Of a DNA stretch of 64,000 nucleotides, positions 1-8,061 are shown piece by piece. The number at the start of each line of letters is the position of its first letter. Position 1 is the stretch's first letter. The notes under the pieces were generated by a model that was given only the letters and a program-made list of their open reading frames with translations, was not told where the DNA came from and made no database searches. The translations under genes were made by a program, and so were the position numbers. Source of the stretch: Amycolatopsis nivea (GTDB lineage: Bacteria; Actinomycetota; Actinomycetes; Mycobacteriales; Pseudonocardiaceae); the NCBI RefSeq assembly GCF_004522235.1, contig NZ_SDLT01000037.1:1-64000 (forward strand). Reading direction: 5' to 3'.

Positions 1-1148
1 AGCCCGCCGCCGAGGAGTTTGCCGAAGCTGTCGCGGACGGCGAGCGCGTGGCGCATACCGCGCAGGGCGATCAGCAGGTACAGCATCAGCACCGCGGCCA
101 GCCCGAGGAAACCCAGTTCCTCGCCGATGCTGGCGGTGATGAAGTCGGTGTTCGCCTCGGGCACGATGTCCGGCCTGCCCGCGCCGAGGCCGGTTCCGCC
201 CATGCCGCCGGTGCTGAGGCCGAACAGGCCCTGCGCGATCTGGTACCCGCCGCCGGCCTGGTCGTACGTCGCGAGCGGGTCGATCCAGTTCGCGACCCGC
301 TGCCGCACGTGGTTGAACAGGAAGTACGCCAGCACGCAGCCGCCCGCGAACACAGTCAGCCCGGCATACACCCAGACCGCCCGCTCGGTCGCGAGATAGA
401 TCATCACCAGCACGATCCCGAAGAACAGCAGCGAGGCGCCGAGTTCCTTCTCGAACGCCAGCACCGCCACACAGCCGAGCGCGGCGAGCACGATCGGCCC
501 GAGGTCGCGCGCCCGCGGCAGTTCGACGCCGAGCACCTTGCGCCCGGCGACCCGGAACAGCTCCCGTTTCGCGACCAGCGTCGTCGCGGCGAACACGATC
601 AGCAGCAGCTTCGCGAACTCGCCCGGCTGGAGCGACAGCGGGCCGATTCTGATCCACACCTTCGCGCCGTTGGCCTCCGACAGCGACGACGGCAGCAGCG
701 CGGGCAGGAGCACCGCGACGATCCCGGCCAGCCCGGCGAGGTAGCCGTACCGGGCCAGCACGCGGTGGTCGCGAACGAAACCGAGCACTGCCAGGAACAA
801 CGCCAGCGCCACGACGGTCCACAGCACCTGCTGCCCGGCGACGGCCGAGTACGTCTTGCCCCGCTGCACCGCCTGTTCGGCGAGCCCGAGGTCGATCCGG
901 TGGATCACCACCAGTCCCAGCCCGTTGAGCAGCACGGTGCACGGCAGGATCAGCGGGTCCGCGTGCGGGGCCCAGCGCCGGACCGCGAGGTGCGCCGCCG
1001 CGACCACCGCGGTGAACGACGCGCCGTAGCCGACGACGGAGAAGCTGAGCCGCGCCAAGGCGTTCGCGTCCACGAGCAGGAACGCGCACCAGACGATCGC
1101 CAACGCGAACAGAAGCAGCCGCAATTCCGTACCGCGCGCGGCAGGCAT
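1..1148 (-). CDS. FtsW/RodA/SpoVE-family cell-cycle protein, 3' end outside window
   Basis: SEDS-family membrane glycosyltransferase that polymerises lipid II into peptidoglycan, normally paired with a class B penicillin-binding protein. The start is an ATG at 1148 behind a GACGGGAAA-like site; about 382 residues are visible before the left edge. The product is a chain of hydrophobic helices. It carries the family segments GPLSLQPGEFAKLLLI and, near the edge, GLGAGRPDIVPEANTDFITA followed by GEELGFLG, which includes the conserved SEDS acidic loop. In actinobacteria rodA lies with pbpA and a PP2C/FHA kinase cluster, which would be to the left. FtsW and RodA cannot be separated with certainty from this part alone; the context is unseen. 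Confidence 0.9.
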   Translation of the reverse strand, partial: MPAARGTELRLLLFALAIVWCAFLLVDANALARLSFSVVGYGASFTAVVAAAHLAVRRWAPHADPLILPCTVLLNGLGLVVIHRIDLGLAEQAVQRGKTYSAVAGQQVLWTVVALALFLAVLGFVRDHRVLARYGYLAGLAGIVAVLLPALLPSSLSEANGAKVWIRIGPLSLQPGEFAKLLLIVFAATTLVAKRELFRVAGRKVLGVELPRARDLGPIVLAALGCVAVLAFEKELGASLLFFGIVLVMIYLATERAVWVYAGLTVFAGGCVLAYFLFNHVRQRVANWIDPLATYDQAGGGYQIAQGLFGLSTGGMGGTGLGAGRPDIVPEANTDFITASIGEELGFLGLAAVLMLYLLIALRGMRHALAVRDSFGKLLGGG

Positions 1149-1310
1149 GGATTTCCCGTCGGTAGAAATCAGTGAACCGCCGCGAGGGTAGTCGCGATTT
1201 CTGGCAGGACGCTGAGAATGCGCGGCAATTCGGGCGGACTGTCCGAAAGCGACGGGACCGCGGTCGGGATATGCTTTCGGGAAAGCGGGCGGGCGAGCGG
1301 AGAACCAGCG

Positions 1311-1985
1311 GTGACGACAGAACTGACTCCGGTGCTGGTGTCGGCCCCGTCGGCGAAAGCGACGAAACGCGCGCTCGGCGCGGCGGTGGTCGCGGTGCTG
1401 CTCGCCGCGGCGTTCCTGGTGGTGCTGCACGTCGACCGCTACTGGGGCCCGATCGACCCGGTCAGCGCGATGCTCAGCGACTACGCCTGGACTCCTGGCT
1501 GGTGGATGTGGGCGGCGGCGATGCTGCTGACGTCGGCCGGTTCGGTCGTGGTGGCCGTGGTCCTGCGCCGCCGCGGGCTGCTGTGCGGAGCGCTGACGGT
1601 CGTCGCGATGGCCGCCTGGTGCGCCGGGCTCGCGGCGGTCGCGTTGTTCACGAAGGACCCGCAGGGAAATGCGGTGTCGTGGGTCGGCAAAGTGCACCTC
1701 GGCGCGACCGGGATCAGTTGTGTGAGTTTGCCGTTGGCCGGATGGCTGCTCGGCCGGGCACACCGGAATTCGCCGGATTGGCGGGGTTATGCGCGCTGGT
1801 CGCGTATTCTGGGGTTGGCGGCCGTGCCGTTCTTTCTGCCGTTTCTCATTCCGTTCGCGGCCAATGTCGCATTCGGGCAGCATCTGCCGACCGTCGCGAC
1901 CGGGCTCGTGGAACGGCTGATGGCCGTGCTGGAACTCGTCGAACTGCTCGTGCTCGCCGGATGGGCGTGGCGCGCGGCCGAATGA
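1311..1985 (+). CDS. DUF998 family membrane protein
   Basis: Predicted integral membrane protein of 224 residues with about six hydrophobic segments. The opening helix after the Lys-rich start is followed by a loop with DRYWGPIDPVSAMLSDYA, the usual N-terminal signature of DUF998 proteins. The GTG at 1311 is preferred because GAGCGGAGAA lies just upstream; the frame is open further back but that stretch does not resemble the family. It is divergent from the FtsW/RodA gene and its stop abuts the stop of tatB. Its function is unknown; DUF998 proteins are thought to be membrane sensors or transporters, but nothing here shows a substrate. Confidence 0.8.
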   Translation: MTTELTPVLVSAPSAKATKRALGAAVVAVLLAAAFLVVLHVDRYWGPIDPVSAMLSDYAWTPGWWMWAAAMLLTSAGSVVVAVVLRRRGLLCGALTVVAMAAWCAGLAAVALFTKDPQGNAVSWVGKVHLGATGISCVSLPLAGWLLGRAHRNSPDWRGYARWSRILGLAAVPFFLPFLIPFAANVAFGQHLPTVATGLVERLMAVLELVELLVLAGWAWRAAE

Positions 1986-2345
1986 TCAGGTGGCGTCGGG
2001 ATCGACCGGCGGCCGCTCGTTCGCCCGCAACGGAACCGGAGCCGGAACCGGCGGGACCGGCGGCGGCGTCGCGGCCGGGGGAGTGTCGTCGAACAGATAC
2101 CTCGTCACGGCCGCCCGGGGGTTGCCCATCCGCAGGGACTGCAGTTCCTGCAACGGTTTCCGCAGCTCCTGATACTCCGGGCCGAGTTCCGCCTCGAGCT
2201 GGGCCTTGGTGCCCGCGGCGAACCCGCGCGCGCGTTTCAGGGCCTGCGCGACCCAGTGCGCCGCCTCGGGCAGCCGCTCCGGGCCGAGGATGAACAACCC
2301 GGCGAGCAGCAAAATCACGATGTGGTCGATGCTGAGACCGAACAC
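1986..2345 (-). CDS. tatB: Sec-independent protein translocase TatB
   Basis: Component of the twin-arginine translocase, which exports folded proteins; TatB with TatC forms the signal-peptide receptor. The 119-residue product starts MFGLSIDHIVILLLAGLFIL, a single N-terminal membrane helix, followed by the GPERLPEA hinge and an amphipathic charged helix (KRARGFAAGTKAQLEAELG). The C-terminus is a Pro/Ala-rich tail. This order and length are typical of actinobacterial TatB rather than the shorter TatA. It stands alone, tail to tail with the DUF998 gene, and no tatA or tatC lies nearby, as is usual in actinobacteria. Confidence 0.92.
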   Translation of the reverse strand: MFGLSIDHIVILLLAGLFILGPERLPEAAHWVAQALKRARGFAAGTKAQLEAELGPEYQELRKPLQELQSLRMGNPRAAVTRYLFDDTPPAATPPPVPPVPAPVPLRANERPPVDPDAT

Positions 2346-2381
2346 CGGCCACCTCCTGCGGACCCGGACGCTGGTTCCAGC

Positions 2382-2990
2382 TTAGCCGCCGGAGGGACGG
2401 CGTTTCCCGTCGTCACCCAGTTCGGTCAGGAGCCGTCGCGCTACGTCGACCACCGCCGCGCCCGCGACCGCCATCGGTTCAGTCGTCCGCATGGAGCGGC
2501 ACAACACGAACGCGCCTTCCAGGCTGGTCACCAACGCGAGCGTGAGCGTGCGGGCGTGCTCCTCGGGAAGCCCGAACGCGGAGAACCCCTTGGTGCCCGC
2601 TTGGGTCCATGCCTCGAACACGTCCGCGGTGGCCTTGCGCAAGGGTTCGTTCGTGGTCGCCACTTCGAGCGCGACGGTCGCGATCGGGCAGCCCTCGACG
2701 TAGTCCGTGTCGAGCAGCGTGGTGACCGCGCCCGCGAAGAAGCTTTCGAGACCGGTGATCAGGTCCGGCGCGGGCCCGATGAAAACCTCGAACAGCTGCG
2801 CGTACTGCATCCCCGAGGTGCGTACCACTTCTTCGCCCAGCTGCTCCTTGCCGCCGGGGAAGAAGTGGTACACCGACCCGAAGGGCGCGCCGGCCTTTTC
2901 GACAATCTGCTTCATGCCGGTGCCCGCGTACCCGCCTTGCCGGAACAGTTCCGCCCCGGCGGCGAGGATCCGGTCCTTGGTGCCAGTCAC
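2382..2990 (-). CDS. TetR/AcrR family regulator (LmrA/YxaF-like)
   Basis: Probable ligand-responsive repressor of 202 residues. The N-terminal helix-turn-helix (about residues 5-50) reads GAELFRQGGYAGTGMKQIVEKAGAPFGSVYHFFPGGKEQL, with the Y-x-F-F-P-x-K/G-K-E-x-L end typical of the LmrA/YxaF group. The C-terminal domain (about 75-195) is the ligand and dimer domain. Its ATG overlaps the stop of the NCS2 permease by four bases, so it is the last gene of the leftward urate operon and is probably co-translated with the permease. Whether it controls this operon or something else cannot be told from the sequence. Confidence 0.88.
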   Translation of the reverse strand: MTGTKDRILAAGAELFRQGGYAGTGMKQIVEKAGAPFGSVYHFFPGGKEQLGEEVVRTSGMQYAQLFEVFIGPAPDLITGLESFFAGAVTTLLDTDYVEGCPIATVALEVATTNEPLRKATADVFEAWTQAGTKGFSAFGLPEEHARTLTLALVTSLEGAFVLCRSMRTTEPMAVAGAAVVDVARRLLTELGDDGKRRPSGG

Positions 2991-4333
2991 GACACCGAGG
3001 ATAGCTCCTGGACGGTAGAGCGTTCTATCAAGCGCGGCCGGAGCACCAGGTTGAGCACCACCGCGGTCACGCAGCCCGCGCTGATCCCGGAGTTGAGCAC
3101 GACCTGCAGCGCCGCCGGGAACCCGGAGTAGAAGTCCGGCATGGCGATCGGGATGAGCCCGACCCCGAGCGACGCGGCGACGATCGCGACGTTGATCGGA
3201 TGCTCGAACGACGCCTTCGCGAGCGTCCGGACGCCGCTCACCGCGACGCTGCCGAACAGCACCAGCCCGGCCCCGCCGAGCACCGGCTGCGGCACCAGCG
3301 CGACGATCCCGCCGGTCACCGGGAACACGCCCAGCAGCACGAGCACGACGCCGCTGGCCGCGACCACGTACCGGCTGACCATGCGGGTGAGCGACACGAG
3401 GCCGATGTTCTGCGCGAACGCCGTGCAGGCGAATCCGCCGAAGATCGTGCCGAGGGCGGTGGAGAGCCCGTCCGCGCGCAGGCCGTCGGCCAGGACGCGG
3501 CTGGTGGTCGGCCGGTCCACGATCTCGCCGAGTGCCAGCAGGTCAGCGGTGCTTTCCGCCATGATCACCAGCATCACGATGAGCATCGAGACGATCGCCG
3601 CGATGTCGAACGCCGGCGTGCCGAAATGGAACGGCGTCACGATGCCGAACACCGGGGCCTGCTTCAGCGTCGAGGTGTCGACCTGGCCCATCGGCCACGC
3701 CACCGCAGTACCGGCGACCAGGCCGAGCAGCAGCGCGATCCGGCTCCAGAACCCGGTCAGGAACCGGGTGAACACCAGCACCGCGACCAGCGTGATCCCG
3801 GCCAGCAGGAGCCCGCTGGGCTTGGCCGATTTGTGCTGTGCAGCGATCCACTGCACGGCGACCGGCAGCAGCGAGATCCCGATGAGCGTGATGACCGTCC
3901 CCGTCACCACCGGCGGGAAAAACCGCGTCAGCTTGGAGAAAAACGGTGCGGCGAACACTACGAACACGCCGCCGACGAGCGTGGCGCCGTAGACGACGCC
4001 CAGTGCGTTGCCGTCGCGATGCTGCGCCGCGATGGACAGGATGGGTGCGACAGCGGCGAAAGTGACGCCGTTGACCAGCGGCAGTCTCGCGCCGAAACGC
4101 CAGAAGCCGAGGGTCTGCAAGAGAGTGGCCAGCCCCGCGGTGAACAACGCCGCGCTGATCAGCAAGGCGAGCTGGCCGGGGGAGAGGCCTACGGCCGCGC
4201 CGATGACGAGCGGTGGTGCCACCACTCCGGCGTACATGGCCGCTACGTGCTGGATTCCGCCGAGGATCAACTGCGGCAGCGGAGGCGCCGCGTCCACGGG
4301 GTGCCGAGAAGGTCGTTCCTGTGCAACTGACAT
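2987..4333 (-). CDS. NCS2 family nucleobase (urate/xanthine) permease
   Basis: Proton-coupled uptake carrier for an oxidised purine, most likely urate given its place in the operon. The 448-residue protein has about 14 hydrophobic segments. Family marks include QLILGGIQHVAAMYAGVVAPP at the first helix, GVTFAAVAPIL, the AESTADLLALGEI segment of helix 8 and AFAQNIGLVSLTRMVSR of helix 10, all typical of UacT/PucJK-like carriers. It follows the uricase gene by 25 bases, with a GGGAGA site before its ATG, and overlaps the TetR gene by four bases. The exact substrate (urate or xanthine) is inferred from neighbours. Confidence 0.92.
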   Translation of the reverse strand: MSVAQERPSRHPVDAAPPLPQLILGGIQHVAAMYAGVVAPPLVIGAAVGLSPGQLALLISAALFTAGLATLLQTLGFWRFGARLPLVNGVTFAAVAPILSIAAQHRDGNALGVVYGATLVGGVFVVFAAPFFSKLTRFFPPVVTGTVITLIGISLLPVAVQWIAAQHKSAKPSGLLLAGITLVAVLVFTRFLTGFWSRIALLLGLVAGTAVAWPMGQVDTSTLKQAPVFGIVTPFHFGTPAFDIAAIVSMLIVMLVIMAESTADLLALGEIVDRPTTSRVLADGLRADGLSTALGTIFGGFACTAFAQNIGLVSLTRMVSRYVVAASGVVLVLLGVFPVTGGIVALVPQPVLGGAGLVLFGSVAVSGVRTLAKASFEHPINVAIVAASLGVGLIPIAMPDFYSGFPAALQVVLNSGISAGCVTAVVLNLVLRPRLIERSTVQELSSVS

Positions 4334-4358
4334 GCGCTCTCCCGGAGGGGACTCGGGG

Positions 4359-5249
4359 CTAGAGCACGGCGTCGGTCCAGGCCGGGCCGGGCTCTTCGGC
4401 TTCGTCGCGGACCACCGTGCCTTCGATGAGGCCGTACGGGCGGTCGGCGGCGTAGAACACCTCGTTGTGGTTCTCGAGGCCGAAGGGGCTTAGATCGACG
4501 AGGAAGTGATGCTTGTTGGGCAGGGAGAACCGGATCTCGGCTACTTCCGGCCGTGCCCGCAGCACGGCTTCGCCCATCGCGTACAGGGTCTGCTGCAGCG
4601 AAAGACTGTGCTTGGTGGCGAACGTCTCCAGGAGCGTCCGCCGGATCTCCCGATGGCTCTTGGCCCAGTCGATCCCGGTGAATCCCTCGTAGCGCCAGCG
4701 CGCGGTGACGGCGGTGGCGAGAATGCGGTCGTCGGTTTCGACGAGCGTGGTGTATTCGTCCTTCGGGTATCCGTGGAATTCGGACCCGGTGGACTTGAGC
4801 ACCACCAGACCGTCCACTCCGGACACCACCCAGGCGCGGTCGGCGTGCACGGTGACGGTCGTGGTGCGGCGTTCGCCGCCGGAGCTGCTGAACGAATGGT
4901 CGTGCGGCGCGCCGTCCACGGTGATGCGGTCCCATTCCTGCTCTTCGACAGAAATCCGCGCACCGGTGATCTTTTCCTGCGTGCCGACGAAGTGCTGGCC
5001 GAGCCGCAGCGCGAAGTCCTCGATCTCGCCGACGTCCTGCTGCTTGGCGAACGCGTACACCGTGTTCTTCTGCGTATCGGTGGCCAGCACGGCGGAGTTG
5101 TCGCCGGTGAGGTGCGTGGCCGACAGGTCGCCGCGCAGGGCAGAGGACACCGTGAGGTCGCGCAGGTGGTGCACGCCGCCGGCGCGCCGGACGGTGACGA
5201 GGCGGACCTCGGCCTTGCCGTACTGGTTGGGGCCCAACGAGATTCCCAT
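4359..5249 (-). CDS. pucL: Urate oxidase (uricase)
   Basis: Cofactor-free oxidase that converts urate, O2 and water to 5-hydroxyisourate and H2O2 (EC 1.7.3.3). The 296-residue length matches bacterial uricases, which are tandem T-fold (tunnelling-fold) proteins forming tetramers. Recognisable segments are GPNQYGKAEVRLV at the N-terminus, LATDTQKNTVYAFAK (active-site Thr of the K-T dyad), SGVDGLVVLKSTGSEFHGY, SLPNKHHFLVDLSPF and NEVFYAADRPYGLIEGTV near the C-terminus. It lies one base downstream of hiuH, whose product acts next in the pathway. Confidence 0.97.
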   Translation of the reverse strand: MGISLGPNQYGKAEVRLVTVRRAGGVHHLRDLTVSSALRGDLSATHLTGDNSAVLATDTQKNTVYAFAKQQDVGEIEDFALRLGQHFVGTQEKITGARISVEEQEWDRITVDGAPHDHSFSSSGGERRTTTVTVHADRAWVVSGVDGLVVLKSTGSEFHGYPKDEYTTLVETDDRILATAVTARWRYEGFTGIDWAKSHREIRRTLLETFATKHSLSLQQTLYAMGEAVLRARPEVAEIRFSLPNKHHFLVDLSPFGLENHNEVFYAADRPYGLIEGTVVRDEAEEPGPAWTDAVL

Positions 5250-5250
5250 G

Positions 5251-5568
5251 TCAGCTCCCGCGATAGGTGGAATAGGCGAACGGGCTCAGCAGCACCGGCA
5301 CGTGGTGGTGCGACGTGCCGTCGACGATCCGGAAAGCGATCGTGACGTCGGGGAAGAACGCTTCCGGGCCGAGGTAGCTCCCGGTGTCGAAGATCAGCCG
5401 GTACACCCCGGGGTTGAGCGTGTCCGGGCCGAGGTCGCGGATGCGGCCGTCGTCGTCGGTCTTGCCTTCGGCGACGAGCGAGCCGTCCTGGCGCTCGAAG
5501 CGCACGGCGATCCCGGCGGCAGGCTTGCCCGTGGCGGTGTCGAGGACGTGCGTGGTCACAAGGCTCAT
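5251..5568 (-). CDS. pucM: 5-hydroxyisourate hydrolase (transthyretin-like)
   Basis: Hydrolyses 5-hydroxyisourate to OHCU (EC 3.5.2.17), the second step from urate. The 105-residue product opens MSLVTTHVLDTATGKPAAGI, which includes the first active-site His, and ends FAYSTYRGS, the C-terminal Y-R-G-S tetrapeptide diagnostic of HIU hydrolases as opposed to true transthyretins. The central HHHVPVLLSPF segment carries further conserved His residues. The ATG overlaps the uraD stop by four bases, so the start is well fixed, and uricase begins one base after its stop. Confidence 0.96.
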   Translation of the reverse strand: MSLVTTHVLDTATGKPAAGIAVRFERQDGSLVAEGKTDDDGRIRDLGPDTLNPGVYRLIFDTGSYLGPEAFFPDVTIAFRIVDGTSHHHVPVLLSPFAYSTYRGS

Positions 5569-6050
5569 GCCGTTACCGCTTTCGCGAGGCGCAGTTGCGC
5601 GATCTTGGCCAGCTCCGCGCCGGCGACGTCGAGTTCGGTGTCCGGGTCGTTGCCGAGCCGGGAGCGCAGGTTCGCGAGCAGCTCCTCGCCGCTGCGCCCG
5701 CTCGCGCACACCAGGAAGACGTGGCCGAAACGGGCTTCGTACTCGGCGTTGGCGGCGGCGAATTCGTCCGCGTTGTCCACGCCGGACTGCTCCGAACGCG
5801 ACCAGTCGGCGTCGCTGCCCTTGCTGGTCGGGCGTTCGCCGATCCTCGGGTGCGCGGCGATCGCGTCGCGGATCTCGTTGCGGCGCAACGGGGTCGCGCT
5901 GTCCGCGCTCTTGCTCAGCGCGGCGAAATCGGCGTACGGACGGCCGTCGAGCACGGTGTCGACCCAGCGCGGCACGGCCAGGCAGGCGGTGAGCGTCGGC
6001 CGGAGTTCGGCGGCTGATGCGGAGTTGAACTCGGCGAGTGCGAGCGGCAA
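5565..6050 (-). CDS. uraD: 2-oxo-4-hydroxy-4-carboxy-5-ureidoimidazoline decarboxylase
   Basis: Decarboxylates OHCU to S-allantoin (EC 4.1.1.97), the third step of urate breakdown. The 161-residue all-helical protein contains AAHPRIGERP (catalytic His in the HPRIG motif), a downstream EQSGVD segment, and FGHVFLVCASGRSGEELL near the C-terminus, all standard for UraD. The start is a TTG at 6050 with GGAGGA seven bases upstream; no ATG or GTG fits better. It is the first gene of the leftward operon uraD-hiuH-uricase-permease-TetR. Confidence 0.95.
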   Translation of the reverse strand: MPLALAEFNSASAAELRPTLTACLAVPRWVDTVLDGRPYADFAALSKSADSATPLRRNEIRDAIAAHPRIGERPTSKGSDADWSRSEQSGVDNADEFAAANAEYEARFGHVFLVCASGRSGEELLANLRSRLGNDPDTELDVAGAELAKIAQLRLAKAVTA

Positions 6051-6083
6051 CGGAATCTCCTCCGGGGAGGTGGTGTTCCGCTG

Positions 6084-6112
6084 ACCGTACGGCCGGGTCG
6101 AGCGTGCGTCAA
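6084..6112 (-). promoter_or_regulatory. Probable sigma-A promoter of the uraD operon
   Basis: Reading leftwards, TTGACG (6112-6107) is followed by a 17-base spacer and TACGGT (6089-6084), 34 bases before the TTG start of uraD. This is a near-consensus housekeeping promoter in an otherwise GC-rich gap and should drive the five-gene urate operon. Confidence 0.6.
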
Positions 6113-6131
6113 CACTTTGTTGAATCGCGGC

Positions 6132-6608
6132 TCAGTCGGCTTCCCGGTTGAGGTAGTTGTAGACCGTGAACCGCGTGACGCCCAGTTCCTCGGCGACCGC
6201 CGAAACCGATTTCCGCAGGTTGAAGGCCCCTCGCTCGCGCAGGAGGCGGACCGCGCGCTGCTTTTCCGGGCGGTCGAGATCGCGGAGTTTCGAGCCGAGT
6301 TCGCGTTCCACGTCGGAGATCAATCGCGACAGCGCGCTGTTGAGTTCGACCGCGGGAACGGTGTCGGAGTCGTCGGTTCGGCGCAGTTGCAGCGTCACCC
6401 GGGTGGCCCCGCCTTCGAGGGCGGCGCGGGCGATCGAGGGCAACGCGGCGAACAGCTCGTCGGCGGTGCCGCGGGCCAGGGTGCCGAGGGGGCCGAAGTC
6501 GGTGTCGAGCCCGGCCGCGTCGGCGGCGTCGCGGGCGCGGACGGCGTGCTCCGGCGGTGCGCCCTCGCCGCGAAACGGCTCGCTGGTGAACTCGGCTTCC
6601 AACTCCAC
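6132..6608 (-). CDS. Short DNA-binding regulator with DauR/YheO-type C-terminal HTH
   Basis: Putative regulator of urate/allantoin genes, 158 residues, starting at a GTG at 6608. The C-terminal third (about residues 115-158) reads RAVRLLRERGAFNLRKSV then VAEELGVTRFTVYNYLN, which matches the HTH_22 (PF13309) domain of DauR/YheO proteins. The N-terminal half lacks the PAS-like domain usual in that family; instead it holds an unassigned alpha/beta region. It is divergent from allB, and a 13-base element occurs just before this gene and again before allB, which suggests it controls both. The role is inferred from position; the family assignment rests on the HTH only. Confidence 0.75.
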   Translation of the reverse strand: MELEAEFTSEPFRGEGAPPEHAVRARDAADAAGLDTDFGPLGTLARGTADELFAALPSIARAALEGGATRVTLQLRRTDDSDTVPAVELNSALSRLISDVERELGSKLRDLDRPEKQRAVRLLRERGAFNLRKSVSAVAEELGVTRFTVYNYLNREAD

Positions 6609-6615
6609 CTGGTGA

Positions 6616-6628
6616 CCGTAACGTGGGA
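6616..6628. promoter_or_regulatory. Putative operator, copy 1 (CCGTAACGTGGGA)
   Basis: Thirteen-base element 7 bases before the GTG of the HTH gene. Twelve of 13 bases recur at 6688-6700 beside allB. On the leftward strand TACGGT lies six bases before the GTG, so this copy may also cover the regulator's own -10. Confidence 0.45.
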
Positions 6629-6637
6629 GGGACGGCG

Positions 6638-6666
6638 TTGACGAGCCGGGAAGGACGTGTCTAATC
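6638..6666 (+). promoter_or_regulatory. Probable allB promoter
   Basis: TTGACG at 6638-6643 and CTAATC at 6661-6666 with a 17-base spacer (or TCTAAT with 16). The start point would be near 6672, placing the second operator copy in the early transcribed region. Confidence 0.45.
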
Positions 6667-6685
6667 TCGGTGAGCGAAAGAGTCT

Positions 6686-6700
6686 TTCCGTAACGTGGAA
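6686..6700. promoter_or_regulatory. Putative operator, copy 2 (TTCCGTAACGTGGAA)
   Basis: Shares CCGTAACGTGG(G/A)A with 6616-6628, 72 bases away, about seven helical turns. The outer TTCC/GGAA arms make it partly palindromic. It lies between the presumed allB start point and the GGAGGAG ribosome site at 6703-6709. Confidence 0.45.
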
Positions 6701-6716
6701 CTGGAGGAGACCGTCG

Positions 6717-8045
6717 ATGGACCTCGTGGTGCGGGCCGCGCGTGCGGTGACCCCCGCCGGTCTCGGGCCGGCGACGATCGGCGTGCGGGACGGCCGGATT
6801 GTCGCCGCGGAACCCGGCGTTGTCGAGATGCCGGGCACGCGGCTCGTCGAGCTGGCCGAAGACGAGGTGCTGCTGCCCGGTCTCGTGGACACCCACGTGC
6901 ACGTCAACGATCCCGGCCGGGCCGAGTGGGAGGGTTTCGAGACCGCGACGCGCGCGGCCGCCGCCGGCGGTGTCACCACGATCGTGGACATGCCGCTCAA
7001 CAGCCTGCCGCCGACGGTCGACGTGGCCGCGCTCGAGGTCAAGCGCAAGGCGGCGAGCGGTCGCGTGCACGTGGACGTCGGGTTCTGGGGCGGCGCGATT
7101 CCGGGCAACGAAGGCGATTTGCGCGGGCTGCACGACGAAGGCGTCTTCGGTTTCAAGTGCTTCCTGCTGCACTCCGGCGTCGACGAGTTCCCGCCCCTGG
7201 ACGCGGACGGCCTGGAATCCGCGCTGCGCGAGCTGAAATCGTTCGACGCGCAGATGATCGTGCACGCGGAGGATTCCGACGCGATCGACGCCGCTCCCGA
7301 CCCGCACGGCGAGAAGTACCACGACTTCCTCGGTTCCCGCCCGCGCGGCGCGGAAAACCTGGCCATCACGCACGTGATCGAAGCGGCGCGGCGCACCGGC
7401 GCCCGCGCGCACATCCTGCATCTGTCCTCTTCGGACGCTCTGCCGCTGATTGCCAGTGCCCGCCGCGAGGGTGTCGCGCTGTCGGTGGAAACCTGTCCGC
7501 ACTATGTGTCGTTCGTCGCGGAGGAAATCCGGGACGGGGCAACGCAATTCAAGTGCTGCCCGCCGATCCGCGAGGCGGCGAACCGGGAATTGCTGTGGCA
7601 GGGTTTGGCGGACGGCGTGATCGACACGATCGTCAGCGACCATTCGCCGTGCACGCCGGAGCTGAAACGCTTCGACACCGGCGATTTCGGTCTTGCCTGG
7701 GGCGGTATTTCCAGCCTGCAGCTCGGTCTGCCCGCGATCTGGACGCAGGCCCGCCAGCGCGGCTTCGGTCTGGTCGATGTCGTGCGGTGGATGGCCGAGC
7801 GACCGGCCGCGCAGGTCGGGATGACGCGCAAGGGCAAGCTGGAAGTGGGCTGCGACGCCGATTTCTGCGTCTTCGCACCAGACGAAGCTTTCGTCGTGGA
7901 CGTCGCGAAGCTCAAGCACCGCAACCCGGTGAGCGCGTACGACCAGCGTCCGCTGGCCGGCGTCGTGCGCGGCACGTGGCTGCGCGGCGAGCCGGTGACC
8001 GGCGGCGAACCGAGGGGGACTCTGCTGACCCGGGGCAATTGCTGA
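6717..8045 (+). CDS. allB: Allantoinase
   Basis: Zn-dependent amidohydrolase that opens allantoin to allantoate (EC 3.5.2.5). The 442-residue product begins at the ATG at 6717, seven bases after GGAGGAG. Metal-site signatures of the cyclic amidohydrolase superfamily are present: [17 protein letters not shown] early, [10 protein letters not shown] carrying the carbamylated Lys, [30 protein letters not shown] and [12 protein letters not shown]. Allantoicase follows in the same direction. With uraD across the control region it completes urate to allantoate. Confidence 0.96.
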   Translation: MDLVVRAARAVTPAGLGPATIGVRDGRIVAAEPGVVEMPGTRLVELAEDEVLLPGLVDTHVHVNDPGRAEWEGFETATRAAAAGGVTTIVDMPLNSLPPTVDVAALEVKRKAASGRVHVDVGFWGGAIPGNEGDLRGLHDEGVFGFKCFLLHSGVDEFPPLDADGLESALRELKSFDAQMIVHAEDSDAIDAAPDPHGEKYHDFLGSRPRGAENLAITHVIEAARRTGARAHILHLSSSDALPLIASARREGVALSVETCPHYVSFVAEEIRDGATQFKCCPPIREAANRELLWQGLADGVIDTIVSDHSPCTPELKRFDTGDFGLAWGGISSLQLGLPAIWTQARQRGFGLVDVVRWMAERPAAQVGMTRKGKLEVGCDADFCVFAPDEAFVVDVAKLKHRNPVSAYDQRPLAGVVRGTWLRGEPVTGGEPRGTLLTRGNC

Positions 8046-8061
8046 AGAGATGGAGGAGCAC

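Noticed and set aside
8050-8061. ATG at 8050 as start of allantoicase
   Set aside because: Its ribosome site would be poor, while GGAGG at 8052-8056 fits the GTG at 8062.
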